Part shown: positions 8,578-17,015 of the stretch, piece by piece | Layout of the letters: each line of letters begins with the position of its first letter | Numbering within the stretch: the first letter of the stretch is position 1 | Source of the DNA: Elusimicrobiota bacterium | Lineage (GTDB): Bacteria; Elusimicrobiota; Elusimicrobia; UBA1565; UBA9628 | Assembly (NCBI GenBank): GCA_027406905.1 | Contig: DAHZHT010000001.1 | Coordinates: forward strand, 308,555-372,554 | Direction of reading: 5' to 3' | DNA: 64,000 nt | Notes under the pieces: generated by a model | Seen by the model: the letters and a program-made list of their open reading frames with translations, nothing else | Databases searched by the model: none | What the model was told of the DNA's origin: nothing | Translations under genes and position numbers: made by a program

Positions 8578-8963
8578 AGCCAGAGAACCTTAATCTCGTC
8601 TTCGACGGTTTTAAATTCCCGATCCCCGGTTACGAGTTCCGATTTTTTTATTTTTGCTAAGGCGGCCGAGAAACAGTCTGCGTAGGACATCTTTCTCGTC
8701 GCTTTGAAAATGGCGGCTTGGCGGGCGAGTTCTCGTCCAATATCTGTGATTTCAATGGGAAACGTGTCGATGAGCGCTGATATCTCCTCGGCCTTATTCG
8801 GGCTTTCGCGGTAAGCGAGGTAGAAAATTTCTCCCCAATTGACTCGGCTCATAAAACAGGGTTTTCCCGATTCTGCCGCTGAGCAGAGAATGTCGCGAAC
8901 CACCTCATAGCCAGGCTCTTTTTCCAAATAGATCATCAAGGCATGGGAATCGAGAACCTTCAT
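8574..8963 (-). CDS. PIN-domain toxin (VapC-like ribonuclease)
   Basis: This 129-residue PIN-domain protein has four conserved acidic residues of the metal-dependent RNase active site: Asp5 (VLDSHA), Glu45 (NWGEIFY), Asp96 (SYADCFSA) and Asp114 (TGDREF). VapC toxins cleave specific RNAs, often tRNAs, and are held inactive by the cognate antitoxin. The start codon overlaps the stop of the upstream AbrB-type gene as ATGA, the standard type II toxin-antitoxin arrangement. Its target cannot be read from sequence. Confidence 0.88.
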   Translation of the reverse strand: MKVLDSHALMIYLEKEPGYEVVRDILCSAAESGKPCFMSRVNWGEIFYLAYRESPNKAEEISALIDTFPIEITDIGRELARQAAIFKATRKMSYADCFSAALAKIKKSELVTGDREFKTVEDEIKVLWL

Positions 8964-9214
8964 TTGAAATTTTCGCGCGCCCTTTCTTCGGAGCGCTCTT
9001 TAAGGAGACGCTTCGACAATCGTCCGCTCGATTTGAGGCTTCCTGCCATTCTCTCGAAATAGTCTCTTGTCATGGGGCGCAAGATGAGCTCGGATTCGCG
9101 GGCCGTCCAGCAAACTCTTGTTCCCTTTTTGAGTCCAAGTCTTCTTCTCATCCAAAAGGGAATTACCACCTGCCCTTTAAGCGTGACTATCGACATTCCC
9201 GCATGAGTATCCAT
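8960..9214 (-). CDS. AbrB/MazE-type antitoxin (VapB-like)
   Basis: This 84-residue protein has an N-terminal SpoVT-AbrB swapped-hairpin domain (VTLKGQVVIPFWMRRRLGL, about 10-28) that binds DNA. A charged Arg/Lys/Glu-rich C-terminus would wrap the toxin. The ATG at 9214 has GGGAG six bases upstream; an internal Met7 is possible but has no better site. Antitoxin upstream of toxin, a 4-nt overlap and a strong promoter fit an autoregulated VapBC module. Confidence 0.85.
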   Translation of the reverse strand: MDTHAGMSIVTLKGQVVIPFWMRRRLGLKKGTRVCWTARESELILRPMTRDYFERMAGSLKSSGRLSKRLLKERSEERARENFK

Positions 9215-9244
9215 AATATTCTCCCAGGAGTTCTTTATTTAATT

Positions 9245-9273
9245 AGTATACCCCGTAAAATAAAGTAATGCAA
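9245..9273 (-). promoter_or_regulatory. Sigma-70-type promoter of the vapBC-like module
   Basis: Reading leftward, the -35 box TTGCAT (9273-9268) is followed by a 17-bp spacer and the -10 box TATACT (9250-9245). It lies about 30 bp upstream of the antitoxin ATG, with a GGGAG ribosome-binding site in the leader. This is one of the best promoter matches in the window. Confidence 0.7.
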
Positions 9274-9302
9274 GGATTTGAGAGTTGAATTTGTGGAGCC
9301 GC

Positions 9303-10577
9303 CTATTTCGCGTCAGCGCGGGTCGGCGCTGAAATCTGGCCAGATTTTAAAGATGTCTTTGCCGGATTCTTCTTCTTGTCCGAGGGATTTTCGGATTTTT
9401 TCCGAAAAACGCGAATTTCAGGCGGAACGTCTTCTAGTTTTATCTCCGCTTGGGAGGCGAGAATTAACATGCGTTCAACGGTGTGTTCAAGCTCTCTGAC
9501 GTTCCCGGGCCAAGAATAGGCTTTGAGAGCTTGCGCCGCTTCCGGAGAAAAGCGTTTGGCACTTCCCGATATTTTCTTTTGCGCTTTTCTCAAGAAATGC
9601 TCGGCCAAAGGCAGGATATCCTCGGGGCGTTCTCTAAGCGGCGGGATTTTAATCGGAAAAACCTTGAGGCGATAATAAAGATCGTCTCTAAATTTCCCGC
9701 TTTCGATCAGTTTGTCCAAATCCTTGTTTGACGCCGCGATCAGTCGTCCTGAAACCTTAATCGGATGATTGTCTCCGACGCGCCGGATTTCTCCCTCTTG
9801 CAACGCGCGCAGGAGTTTGACTTGAAGAGCGGGCGTTGTCTCGCTAATTTCGTCTAAAAACAAGGTGCCTTCGCAGGCCTCTTCAAAAAGACCTCTTCTG
9901 TTTCTGTCTGCCCCCGTAAAAGAGCCCTTGACGTGCCCGAAAAGCTCGCTTTCCAATAGCCCTTCGGGCAGGGCTCCGCAATTGATGGCGACAAAAGAGC
10001 CGTGGCGCCGGGCGCTTTGCTCGTGGATTGCGCGGGCGATTAACTCCTTGCCGGTTCCCGATTCGCCTAGAATTAAAACGGTGGCTTCCGTTTTTGCGAC
10101 TTTGTTGACCAGTTCGAGTATATTTTTAATCTTGGGGCTAGCGTAGACGATTCCGCTGAAACTGTATTTATCCCGGATTTCAGAGCGAAGATTTTCCACT
10201 TCGGCGATTAATTTTTGATGTTCAAGGGTCTTTTCTATGGTCAGCGCCAATTCTTCGGGGTCGACGGGTTTCGAGAGATAATCAAAAGCGCCGGCCTTGA
10301 TAGCCTTGACCGCATTGTCAATGGACCCGTGTCCCGTGACGACGATGACCTCTATCCTGGGATCATATTTCTTGACGCGCTGAAGAACTTCCATTCCATC
10401 CATGTCGCCCAGCTTGAGATCCGTGATGACGATATTGGGGTTTTGGCTTATTTTATCGCACCCCTCTTGGCCCGATTTAGCCGTGTCAACTTCGTAGCCG
10501 CGGTTTCTTAACTCAAGGGTCGTAAGGGTATTGAGAGAAAGATCGTCTTCAATTAATAGGATAGAGGGCTTTTTCAA
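9303..10577 (-). CDS. NtrC-family sigma-54 activator lacking a DNA-binding domain
   Basis: I take the TTG at 10577 as the start: GGAG lies 9 nt upstream, and the receiver domain begins at once (KKPSILLIEDD). A longer upstream reading would run into the kinase gene. A receiver domain (1-120, phospho-acceptor Asp53) is followed by an AAA+ sigma-54 interaction domain with Walker A GESGTGKE (171-178), the contact loop GSFTGA (218-223, a variant of GAFTGA) and Walker B GTLFLDE (237-243). After the AAA+ lid, residues from about 385 to 424 form a Lys/Ser-rich tail with no Fis-type helix-turn-helix. FlgR and chlamydial CtcC are known activators with this truncation. It probably activates sigma-54 polymerase from solution after phosphorylation by the adjacent kinase. 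Confidence 0.9.
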   Translation of the reverse strand: MKKPSILLIEDDLSLNTLTTLELRNRGYEVDTAKSGQEGCDKISQNPNIVITDLKLGDMDGMEVLQRVKKYDPRIEVIVVTGHGSIDNAVKAIKAGAFDYLSKPVDPEELALTIEKTLEHQKLIAEVENLRSEIRDKYSFSGIVYASPKIKNILELVNKVAKTEATVLILGESGTGKELIARAIHEQSARRHGSFVAINCGALPEGLLESELFGHVKGSFTGADRNRRGLFEEACEGTLFLDEISETTPALQVKLLRALQEGEIRRVGDNHPIKVSGRLIAASNKDLDKLIESGKFRDDLYYRLKVFPIKIPPLRERPEDILPLAEHFLRKAQKKISGSAKRFSPEAAQALKAYSWPGNVRELEHTVERMLILASQAEIKLEDVPPEIRVFRKKSENPSDKKKNPAKTSLKSGQISAPTRADAK

Positions 10578-10578
10578 T

Positions 10579-12018
10579 TTAATTCTCCAGGTAAGGAAGC
10601 CACACGGTAAACACGGTTCCTTGACCAAGCCTCGTGTCGATCTCAATTCGCCCGCCATGGGCGACTACGATTCTTTTAGCGGTGGGGAGCCCCAAGCCCA
10701 CTCCTTGGCTTTTGGTGGAGTGAAATGGTTTAAATATCTTCGCTTTTTCCTCTTCTGAAATGCCATTTCCGGTATCGCTGATGGCGAAATAGGCGAAGTT
10801 CTCGGAGTGGCCGGAACGGATGGTCATGGTTCCTTTCCCTTCCATCGCTTGGATGGCGTTTAAAATCATATTCCATAAGACCTGTAGAATCTGATCGGAG
10901 TCAAACAAGAATGGATAGAGGTTGGAGTCAAGAGAGAGCGTTAATTTGATATTAGAGGCCGGGTCTTGATTTTGGGTTATCAGGTCGGCAGTCGTTTTGA
11001 TCAGGGAGTTGAGGTCGGATGATTTTCTTTTAATCGTTCGCGGTCGCGCGAATAAAAGAAGTTCGTTTAGAATCTTATTGAGTCGTTGGCTTTCGCGTTC
11101 GAGGATTTTGACGATGGATTCCTTGTCGGATAAGCCCAAATGGCTTTGCAGCAGCTGTTTAGACGCCATTGAAATCGAACTCAGAGGATTTCTAATTTCA
11201 TGCGCGACGGCCGCCGCCATTTCTCCCAGATCGGCCAAGGCTTGCGTTTGGGCGATCTTTTCTTCCAGTTCTTTGGATTTGTGAATATCGGTGGCGCTGG
11301 AAATAAAGCCAATCACTTTGCCGGAATCATCGCGCGCGGCCGAAATGGTCAAAATGAGCGGGATTTCGCGTCCGTCCTTGGTCCGGTTGATGATTTCTCC
11401 TCTCCAAAATCCGTGTTTGGGATCTAATATTTTTGCCCACATATACCGGTAAAATTCATCGCTGGTATGTTGGGAGCGCAAAAGGCCGGGGGTTTTGCCT
11501 ATCGCCTCTTCTCGGGTGTAGCCATAATAATGAGTAAAGGCGTCATTGACTTCTAAAATCATTCCGTTGGGACCGGTGTAGAACATGATGTCATGAGAGG
11601 TCTTAAATCCGGTTCTCAACACCTCCGCCAATCTTTGATTTCTTTCCGAACGGCCAATTTCCCGTCCGATGCCGAAAAGAGCTTTCTTTCCCTTGTGAAT
11701 GACTTGGCAACCCCTGACTTCGACTTCGACTGGAGAGCCGTTTTTATCGCGCATGAGAAGCGTAATCCGATTGCTTCCCTGACGCAAAAGCGTTTCCGTG
11801 TATTTTTGGCTAATGGGCTTTTGCTTGGGGTCTATATAAAAATCGTAAATGGACTGGCCAATCAGTTTTTCCCGCGGCACCCCGAGCCTTTGACAGAGAG
11901 TCTCGTTGGCCATAAGGATGGTTCCATCCGGATTTCTGAGCATGACGAAATCAGGAGCTTGATCTAAAAATTCGATAAGCTCATCGGCGCAGTCTTTAAA
12001 CAAAGAAGGGGCTTTCAT
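10579..12018 (-). CDS. PAS-domain sensor histidine kinase (NtrB/AtoS-like)
   Basis: This is a soluble 479-residue kinase with no membrane segment. Two PAS domains (about 15-125 and 135-248) are followed by a HisKA dimerisation helix with phospho-acceptor His273 in AVAHEIRNPLSS. The HATPase domain has an N box (NMILNAIQAM), G1 (DTGNGIS) and G2 (GVGLGLPTAKRIV). It should autophosphorylate in response to a cytoplasmic signal and pass the phosphate to the activator encoded 1 nt downstream of its stop. The nature of the PAS ligand is unknown. It is transcribed divergently from the sigma-54 gene. Confidence 0.92.
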   Translation of the reverse strand: MKAPSLFKDCADELIEFLDQAPDFVMLRNPDGTILMANETLCQRLGVPREKLIGQSIYDFYIDPKQKPISQKYTETLLRQGSNRITLLMRDKNGSPVEVEVRGCQVIHKGKKALFGIGREIGRSERNQRLAEVLRTGFKTSHDIMFYTGPNGMILEVNDAFTHYYGYTREEAIGKTPGLLRSQHTSDEFYRYMWAKILDPKHGFWRGEIINRTKDGREIPLILTISAARDDSGKVIGFISSATDIHKSKELEEKIAQTQALADLGEMAAAVAHEIRNPLSSISMASKQLLQSHLGLSDKESIVKILERESQRLNKILNELLLFARPRTIKRKSSDLNSLIKTTADLITQNQDPASNIKLTLSLDSNLYPFLFDSDQILQVLWNMILNAIQAMEGKGTMTIRSGHSENFAYFAISDTGNGISEEEKAKIFKPFHSTKSQGVGLGLPTAKRIVVAHGGRIEIDTRLGQGTVFTVWLPYLEN

Positions 12019-12099
12019 TGACGCTCTTTCTCATTTTTTAGCAAATTATACGCACTATAAACGTTAAAAACATCTGCTAAACTTGTAATTGATATCCCT

Positions 12100-13173
12100 A
12101 TGGCAAAAATGGAGCAGGGGCTTGCTTTAGAGACCCAGCAACGCCTTTCTATTATGGGACGCATGCGGATGGCGGATTTAATTGAGATGCCGGAAAAGGG
12201 TTTCGCCTCTGAAGTGGCGAAAATAGAGAAAGACGAACTTTTCCGCAAACTCTATTTCGGCAATGGAAAGATTTTGCCCGCGTTTCAAAGGCAAAAGTGG
12301 CCGTCCGGAGAACTCCACTCTTCTTTTTATGAAATTGATGAGAGGACCACCGCGGGAATGGGAGAACGGGTTCCCGTCGAAAAATTGGCGGTGGAGCGAG
12401 GCTTGGCGGTGTCGGCGATACGGAAAATGGGGCGCGAAAATTTCGAGAAATATTTTTTGAGGGGCCAGGGAATTAGCCTTGAGGAAATATCAAAGCGGGT
12501 GGGCTTTTCAAAAGAAGAGATTCTCGCGATTCATGATTTTCTGCTGGACGTTCAAATCCGTTCCGAGTTTGAAGTTCCAGTATCGGCTCCGGCCAAGGCC
12601 CCATCGCGCGAGGTCGCTTGTATCGCGCATTTAAAAGTTTCCGATGGGGAAGTTCGTTTCGAGTTTTATGCTCCTTATTGGGCGCGTGGTCTTTACCATA
12701 TTCGTTATGAACTCATCGAACGCTGGAAAGCGGGAGATTTGTCTCCTTTGGAAAAGGCGCGGCTTCCGTCATTAATTAAGCGAATCGAAGCGCTGAATTT
12801 AAGGCAAAGCGCTTTATATCGGGTTTTTGAATCCTTATCGAAAATTCAAATAGAGTATTTATCCACTCGCCGCCTCGAAAATCTGCGTCCGATCAGCCTG
12901 AGAGGTTTGGCGCGGCGTTTAGATCTATCGCCCAGCACTATTAGCCGCTCTCTTTCTCATCGTTCGGTGCGCCTGCCATGGGAAAAAGAGGTCCCGCTGA
13001 TTTCTCTTCTTCCCGGACGGCGCCGTGTTTTGCGCGAACTCGTTGAAATTTGGCTTGGGGATTCTCCGGCCATGACTGATGCTGAAATCGCCTCAAAATT
13101 AAAAATGGAGCGCGGCATTTCCGTTTCCCGGAGAACTGTCAACTCCGTGCGCCATCAAATCGAGAAGCTTTAG
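12100..13173 (+). CDS. rpoN: Divergent, short RNA polymerase sigma-54 factor
   Basis: At 357 residues it is well below the 430-480 usual for RpoN. The C-terminus has the family hallmarks: a helix-turn-helix SLRGLARRLDLSPSTISRSLS (266-286) followed by RLPW, and the RpoN-box-like SRRTVNSVRH (343-352; consensus ARRTVAKYRE). The N-terminal activator-contact region is hard to recognise and lacks the Gln-rich LQ pattern, although QGLALETQQRLSIMGRMRM (6-24) may be its remnant. It would direct polymerase to -24/-12 promoters. Placement divergent to its kinase and activator suggests a dedicated regulon. I see no clear ribosome-binding site before the ATG. Its 3' end overlaps the convergent permease by 4 nt. 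Confidence 0.8.
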   Translation: MAKMEQGLALETQQRLSIMGRMRMADLIEMPEKGFASEVAKIEKDELFRKLYFGNGKILPAFQRQKWPSGELHSSFYEIDERTTAGMGERVPVEKLAVERGLAVSAIRKMGRENFEKYFLRGQGISLEEISKRVGFSKEEILAIHDFLLDVQIRSEFEVPVSAPAKAPSREVACIAHLKVSDGEVRFEFYAPYWARGLYHIRYELIERWKAGDLSPLEKARLPSLIKRIEALNLRQSALYRVFESLSKIQIEYLSTRRLENLRPISLRGLARRLDLSPSTISRSLSHRSVRLPWEKEVPLISLLPGRRRVLRELVEIWLGDSPAMTDAEIASKLKMERGISVSRRTVNSVRHQIEKL

Positions 13174-14249
13174 TTTAAAGTGTCATGAAAGCGTTCAACG
13201 GCGAAGACAGCCACCAAGGTTCCGAGGAAGGCTATCGCCGCCAAGTTTTCCCAAAACACCGCGGAGTTTCCGCCCTTGAGCATGATATTTCGCATGAGGG
13301 TCACGAAATATCTCAGCGGATCTAAATAGCTGGCCCAGGCGATTAAGGGCGGCAAATTGTCGACGGGAAATGCGATGCCGGAGAGTTGCATGGCCGGAAA
13401 AAGAAAAATGAAACTCGCCATCATCGCCTGTTGTTGATTCTGGGAGATCGTCGAAATAAAAAGCCCGATGGTCACGCTGGTCACGACAAAGACAAGGCCG
13501 GCTAAGCCCAGCATCCATAGCGGACCGCGCTCCGGCACGCCAAAGACCAGTATCCCGGCGGAAATCACCAGAGTAAAGACGATGATTCCCATGACGACAA
13601 AAGGAATGGTCTTGCCTAAAAGGATTTCCCATCCTTCAATCGGAGCCGATAGAATGGTTTCCATGGTCCCGATTTCTTTTTCGCGGGCTAAGGACATGCT
13701 GGTCAAGATAATCGTAAGAATGCTGAGAATCAAGCCGGAAATAGAAGGGACCATGAAATGGGCGGTTTTTAATTCCGGATTGTAAAGAGTTCGAATCGAG
13801 AAACTAAATTGAGGGGCGGGGTCTTTATCGGCTTGTCGAATGATCGAAGACAGATAGGCGCGGATTGCGCGAGCCCTGACGCTGTCGGAGGCGTCGATGA
13901 GAATTTGAAGACTAGCCGTTCCGCGTTTGGCGTCTCTGCCCAACCCGTTTTCAGGGGCAACTAAAACCGCTTCCGCCTCTCCGGATCTGGTCCATTGATA
14001 AGGGTCGTTCCCGCGAACCTTGGCGGGGATAAACCACCCGGAAGCTTCCGCGCGAGTCGTTATTTCCCGTAAGAGAGGATCGGGTTTGCCAAAGACGGCA
14101 AGCCGAATATTTCTCATTTCGGTGCGAATGGCCAGGCCAAAGACGATGAGTTGCAAGCTTGGCAAGATGAAGATAAGAACTCTCATCCGGCGGTCTCTGA
14201 GCCCTTGGGCGAATTCTTTTTTTAGAAATCCAATCAGCGTGAAGTTCAT
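13170..14249 (-). CDS. ABC-2 type transporter permease (second permease subunit)
   Basis: This 359-residue ABC-2 permease has one N-terminal membrane segment (about 22-42), a large extracytoplasmic domain to about 165, and five hydrophobic segments toward the C-terminus. The RAREKEIGTMETI-like element (SLAREKEIGTMETI near 188-201) is typical of the YbhS/YbhR/DrrB class. It is the last gene of the exporter operon and overlaps the upstream permease by ATGA. Together they should form the heterodimeric membrane channel of a tripartite efflux pump. The substrate is unknown; YbhFSR relatives handle drugs or cations. Confidence 0.88.
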   Translation of the reverse strand: MNFTLIGFLKKEFAQGLRDRRMRVLIFILPSLQLIVFGLAIRTEMRNIRLAVFGKPDPLLREITTRAEASGWFIPAKVRGNDPYQWTRSGEAEAVLVAPENGLGRDAKRGTASLQILIDASDSVRARAIRAYLSSIIRQADKDPAPQFSFSIRTLYNPELKTAHFMVPSISGLILSILTIILTSMSLAREKEIGTMETILSAPIEGWEILLGKTIPFVVMGIIVFTLVISAGILVFGVPERGPLWMLGLAGLVFVVTSVTIGLFISTISQNQQQAMMASFIFLFPAMQLSGIAFPVDNLPPLIAWASYLDPLRYFVTLMRNIMLKGGNSAVFWENLAAIAFLGTLVAVFAVERFHDTLN

Positions 14250-15376
14250 GGCTCGAGATCCCGCTTAAAGCCCTTAATGGAGCCGATAACCAACAAGGCC
14301 GTTAGCAGAGACAGCATCGCAATGGCGGTTTCGAGATCTAGAAAATTGGAGCCGCGTAAAAAAATCGGGCGCAGTATTTGCATAAACCAGCGGACGGAAA
14401 GAATGGAGGTCAGATAGCGAAAGAAAATTGGCATGTTCTGAACCGGGAAAATGAAACCCGAGAGAAGAAAGGCGGGGAGTAGCCCGGTGGTAATCGCGAT
14501 TTGCATGGCCAATTGCTGTTGGCGAGTCACAACCGAAATCAAAAGCCCTTGAGCCAAGGTCGCTGCCAGAAAAGCCAGAGTGGAAAAAGACAACAACAGA
14601 TAGCTGCCGTTCATCGGCACGCCAAAGACAAAGCGGGCGGCTATAAAGACAAGGAGAACTCCCCCGATTCCTAAAACCGCGTAGGGGGCCAATTTCCCCA
14701 AAATAATTTCAGAGGGCTGAACCGGGGTTGATAAAAGCATCTCCATCGAGCCGTTTTCCCACTCGCGGGCGACCGTCAAGGCTGTCAGCAAAATTGAGAT
14801 AAGGCCATTAATGACCGCGATTAAGCCCGGGACAAAAAACCAGTGGCTGTTAAGCTCCGGGTTAAAAAGATAGCGAACTTTTTCCTGAACTTTGGGCAGA
14901 GGGGTTCCTTGTTGAGGAAGCTGGGAATTAAAAGAGTCTTCAATGCCCGCTAGATACTCGCTGATAATTCCTGAGACGAGATTGTCGGCCCCGTCCAGAA
15001 CGATTTGGGCGCTTTCGGCTTTTCCAGCCGCCAGATGTCGGCCGAATTTTGGGTTGATGATCAGAATCGCCTTTTCTTTTTCGGTAGCGAGTCTTTGAAG
15101 AGGATATTGGTCTAAGGGAAGCGGGTCTGTCTTAAAATATCCGGAGCTTTGAAAAATGTCCACGAGATTTCGCGAGGCGATAGACATATCGCCGTCAAAG
15201 ACTCCGATATGGATATCCTTGATGTCATAATCGATTGCAAAGCCAAAAAAGATGAGAAGCGCAATCGGAAGCCCAAGAGCGAGAGTCAAAGTGAAGGGGT
15301 CTCTCAAAAGGTGGCGAAATTCCTTTTTGGCTATCGAATACGCCCTGGAGAAATTAAAGCCGTTATTTTTATTCAC
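14246..15376 (-). CDS. ABC-2 type transporter permease (first permease subunit)
   Basis: I place the start at the GTG at 15376, which has GAGGG 5 nt upstream; the longer reading to 15406 extends further into the ATPase gene. The resulting protein of about 376 residues has an N-terminal membrane helix, a periplasmic domain and five C-terminal membrane segments. The motif TVAREWENGSMEMLLSTP is typical of ABC-2 permeases. It overlaps the upstream ATPase by 8 nt and the next permease by ATGA. It would pair with that permease in a YbhFSR-like exporter. Confidence 0.87.
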   Translation of the reverse strand: MNKNNGFNFSRAYSIAKKEFRHLLRDPFTLTLALGLPIALLIFFGFAIDYDIKDIHIGVFDGDMSIASRNLVDIFQSSGYFKTDPLPLDQYPLQRLATEKEKAILIINPKFGRHLAAGKAESAQIVLDGADNLVSGIISEYLAGIEDSFNSQLPQQGTPLPKVQEKVRYLFNPELNSHWFFVPGLIAVINGLISILLTALTVAREWENGSMEMLLSTPVQPSEIILGKLAPYAVLGIGGVLLVFIAARFVFGVPMNGSYLLLSFSTLAFLAATLAQGLLISVVTRQQQLAMQIAITTGLLPAFLLSGFIFPVQNMPIFFRYLTSILSVRWFMQILRPIFLRGSNFLDLETAIAMLSLLTALLVIGSIKGFKRDLEP

Positions 15377-16286
15377 GCGAACCCTCGATGAAACGAATGA
15401 ACACATCTTCTAGCGAGGGGCTTATTTGTCGCGCTTCGGAGTTGATTTCACGGGATAAGCTCGCTAAATTGGCGTTGGACTTTAGTTGAAAGTGCCAGAA
15501 AAGTCCGTGCGGCTCTAAATTTTTAATTTCTTTGCGGCTCAATAAATTTTTCGTCCAATCTTTATCGCCGGGATCCGGGCTTTCCACTTCATAGATGGGA
15601 TCGGGAAAGGCTTGCGCTTTAAGATTTTCCGGAGAATCTAACGCGATAATTTCCCCGTTTCTCATCAGGCTGATTCTGCCGCATTGCTCGGCTTCATCCA
15701 TATAATGGGTCGTGACGAATATCGTTTTGCCTTTCGAGGCGATTTCGCGAATGAGATCCCAAAAGGCGATTCTTGCCGCCGGAGAGACGCCGGCCGTGGG
15801 TTCGTCGAGAAAGAGAATGTCCGGCTCATGAATCATAGAGACGGCTAAGGCCAGACGCTGTTTAATCCCTCCAGAGAGGTCCTGAACCAACATGCTGGGA
15901 GAAGAGTCAAAGCCTATTTCTTTAAACAGGGCTTGCGCGCGATCTTCGATTTTAGACGGATCCAGTTTCCGAAGGCTGGCGGCAAAGGCGATATTTTCCT
16001 CCACGCTTAAATCGTTATAAAGAGTAAAGCGTTGGGACATGTATCCCACTTTCTTTTTGATGGGCTTAAGCCCATCGTGAGGATTGAGCCCCGCGATTTT
16101 TATTTCACCCGAAGTCGGCTTTAACAAACCGCAGAGAACGCGAATCGTCGTCGTTTTCCCCGCCCCGTTGGCCCCTAGAAACCCAAAAATCTCTCCCGGC
16201 TTGACCGCAAAGGAGATATTATTGACGGCGGTAAAATCTCCGAAGCGAACGACTAAATGATTGACTTCGACCGCGTATCCATTCAT
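15369..16286 (-). CDS. ABC transporter ATPase subunit (YbhF C-terminal-half-like)
   Basis: This 305-residue ATPase has Walker A GANGAGKTT, a Q-loop region (YMSQRFTLY), signature LSGGIKQRLA, Walker B ILFLDEPT and an intact H-loop histidine in TTHYMDEAE. After Walker B it reads AGVSP where most relatives have GVDP. A C-terminal extension of about 80 residues is typical of exporters paired with ABC-2 permeases. It overlaps the preceding ATPase by ATGA. In Escherichia coli YbhF the two ATPases are fused in one chain; here they are separate and would form a heterodimer. Confidence 0.9.
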   Translation of the reverse strand: MNGYAVEVNHLVVRFGDFTAVNNISFAVKPGEIFGFLGANGAGKTTTIRVLCGLLKPTSGEIKIAGLNPHDGLKPIKKKVGYMSQRFTLYNDLSVEENIAFAASLRKLDPSKIEDRAQALFKEIGFDSSPSMLVQDLSGGIKQRLALAVSMIHEPDILFLDEPTAGVSPAARIAFWDLIREIASKGKTIFVTTHYMDEAEQCGRISLMRNGEIIALDSPENLKAQAFPDPIYEVESPDPGDKDWTKNLLSRKEIKNLEPHGLFWHFQLKSNANLASLSREINSEARQISPSLEDVFIRFIEGSRE

Positions 16287-17014
16287 GGGATTTTTGCGTG
16301 CCGGACAAACAATTCTTCAAAAGTCTTGACTTTTTCTTGGGCGAGCACTTCTCTGGGAGCGCCGGAGGCAATCGTTTTTCCGGATTCTATCAGGTGCACG
16401 TTTCCGCATCTGGCGGCTTCGTCCATGTAGGAAGTCGAGGTCAGTATGAGCAGATGGCTTTCCTCTACTAAACGGTAAAGCAGGGCCCAGAAATCGCGGC
16501 GACTGATGGGGTCGACTCCAGTTGTCGGCTCGTCTAAAAGGAGAATCCTTGGGGAGGGAAGAAGCGCGCACATAAGGCCCAACTTTTTATACATTCCTCC
16601 GGAAAGATGTCCCGCCGGGCGCGCGACAAATGGGGCCATGCGAGTAATCTGTAAAAGTTCTTGCCGTCGCGTTTGATAATCTTTTTCCGCGATCCCATAA
16701 AGGTCTCGAAAGAAATCGAGATGTTCGGAAACGGAGAGGTCTCCGTAAAGGCTTTGACTTTGAGGCATGTAGGCCATCGACAGCCGAGCTTCTTTTTGCG
16801 AGTAGGTTTTACCAGCGCTCTTAAATGCCAGTTCTCCCTCATCGGGGTGAAGCAGGCCCATGAGAATTCGCATCAAGGTGGTTTTTCCGGCTCCATCGGG
16901 GCCGATGAGTCCATGGATGGTAGAAGCCTTAAAAGAGAGGGAAATCTTGTCTAAGGCTTGATTGGGGCCGAGCCTTTTGCTGACGTTTCGCAATTCAATA
17001 GAGAGATTCTCCAT
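16283..17014 (-). CDS. ABC transporter ATPase subunit (YbhF N-terminal-half-like, altered H-loop)
   Basis: This 243-residue ATPase has Walker A GPDGAGKTT, a Q-loop (YMPQSQSLYGD), signature LSGGMYKKLG and Walker B ILLLDEPTTGVDP. Where the partner has TTHYMDEAE, this chain has STSYMDEAA, so the switch histidine is replaced by serine. In heterodimeric ABC proteins such a change usually means one nucleotide site is degenerate; that is an inference here. It begins just after the HlyD stop and overlaps the second ATPase by ATGA. Confidence 0.9.
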   Translation of the reverse strand: MENLSIELRNVSKRLGPNQALDKISLSFKASTIHGLIGPDGAGKTTLMRILMGLLHPDEGELAFKSAGKTYSQKEARLSMAYMPQSQSLYGDLSVSEHLDFFRDLYGIAEKDYQTRRQELLQITRMAPFVARPAGHLSGGMYKKLGLMCALLPSPRILLLDEPTTGVDPISRRDFWALLYRLVEESHLLILTSTSYMDEAARCGNVHLIESGKTIASGAPREVLAQEKVKTFEELFVRHAKIP

Positions 17015-17015
17015 C

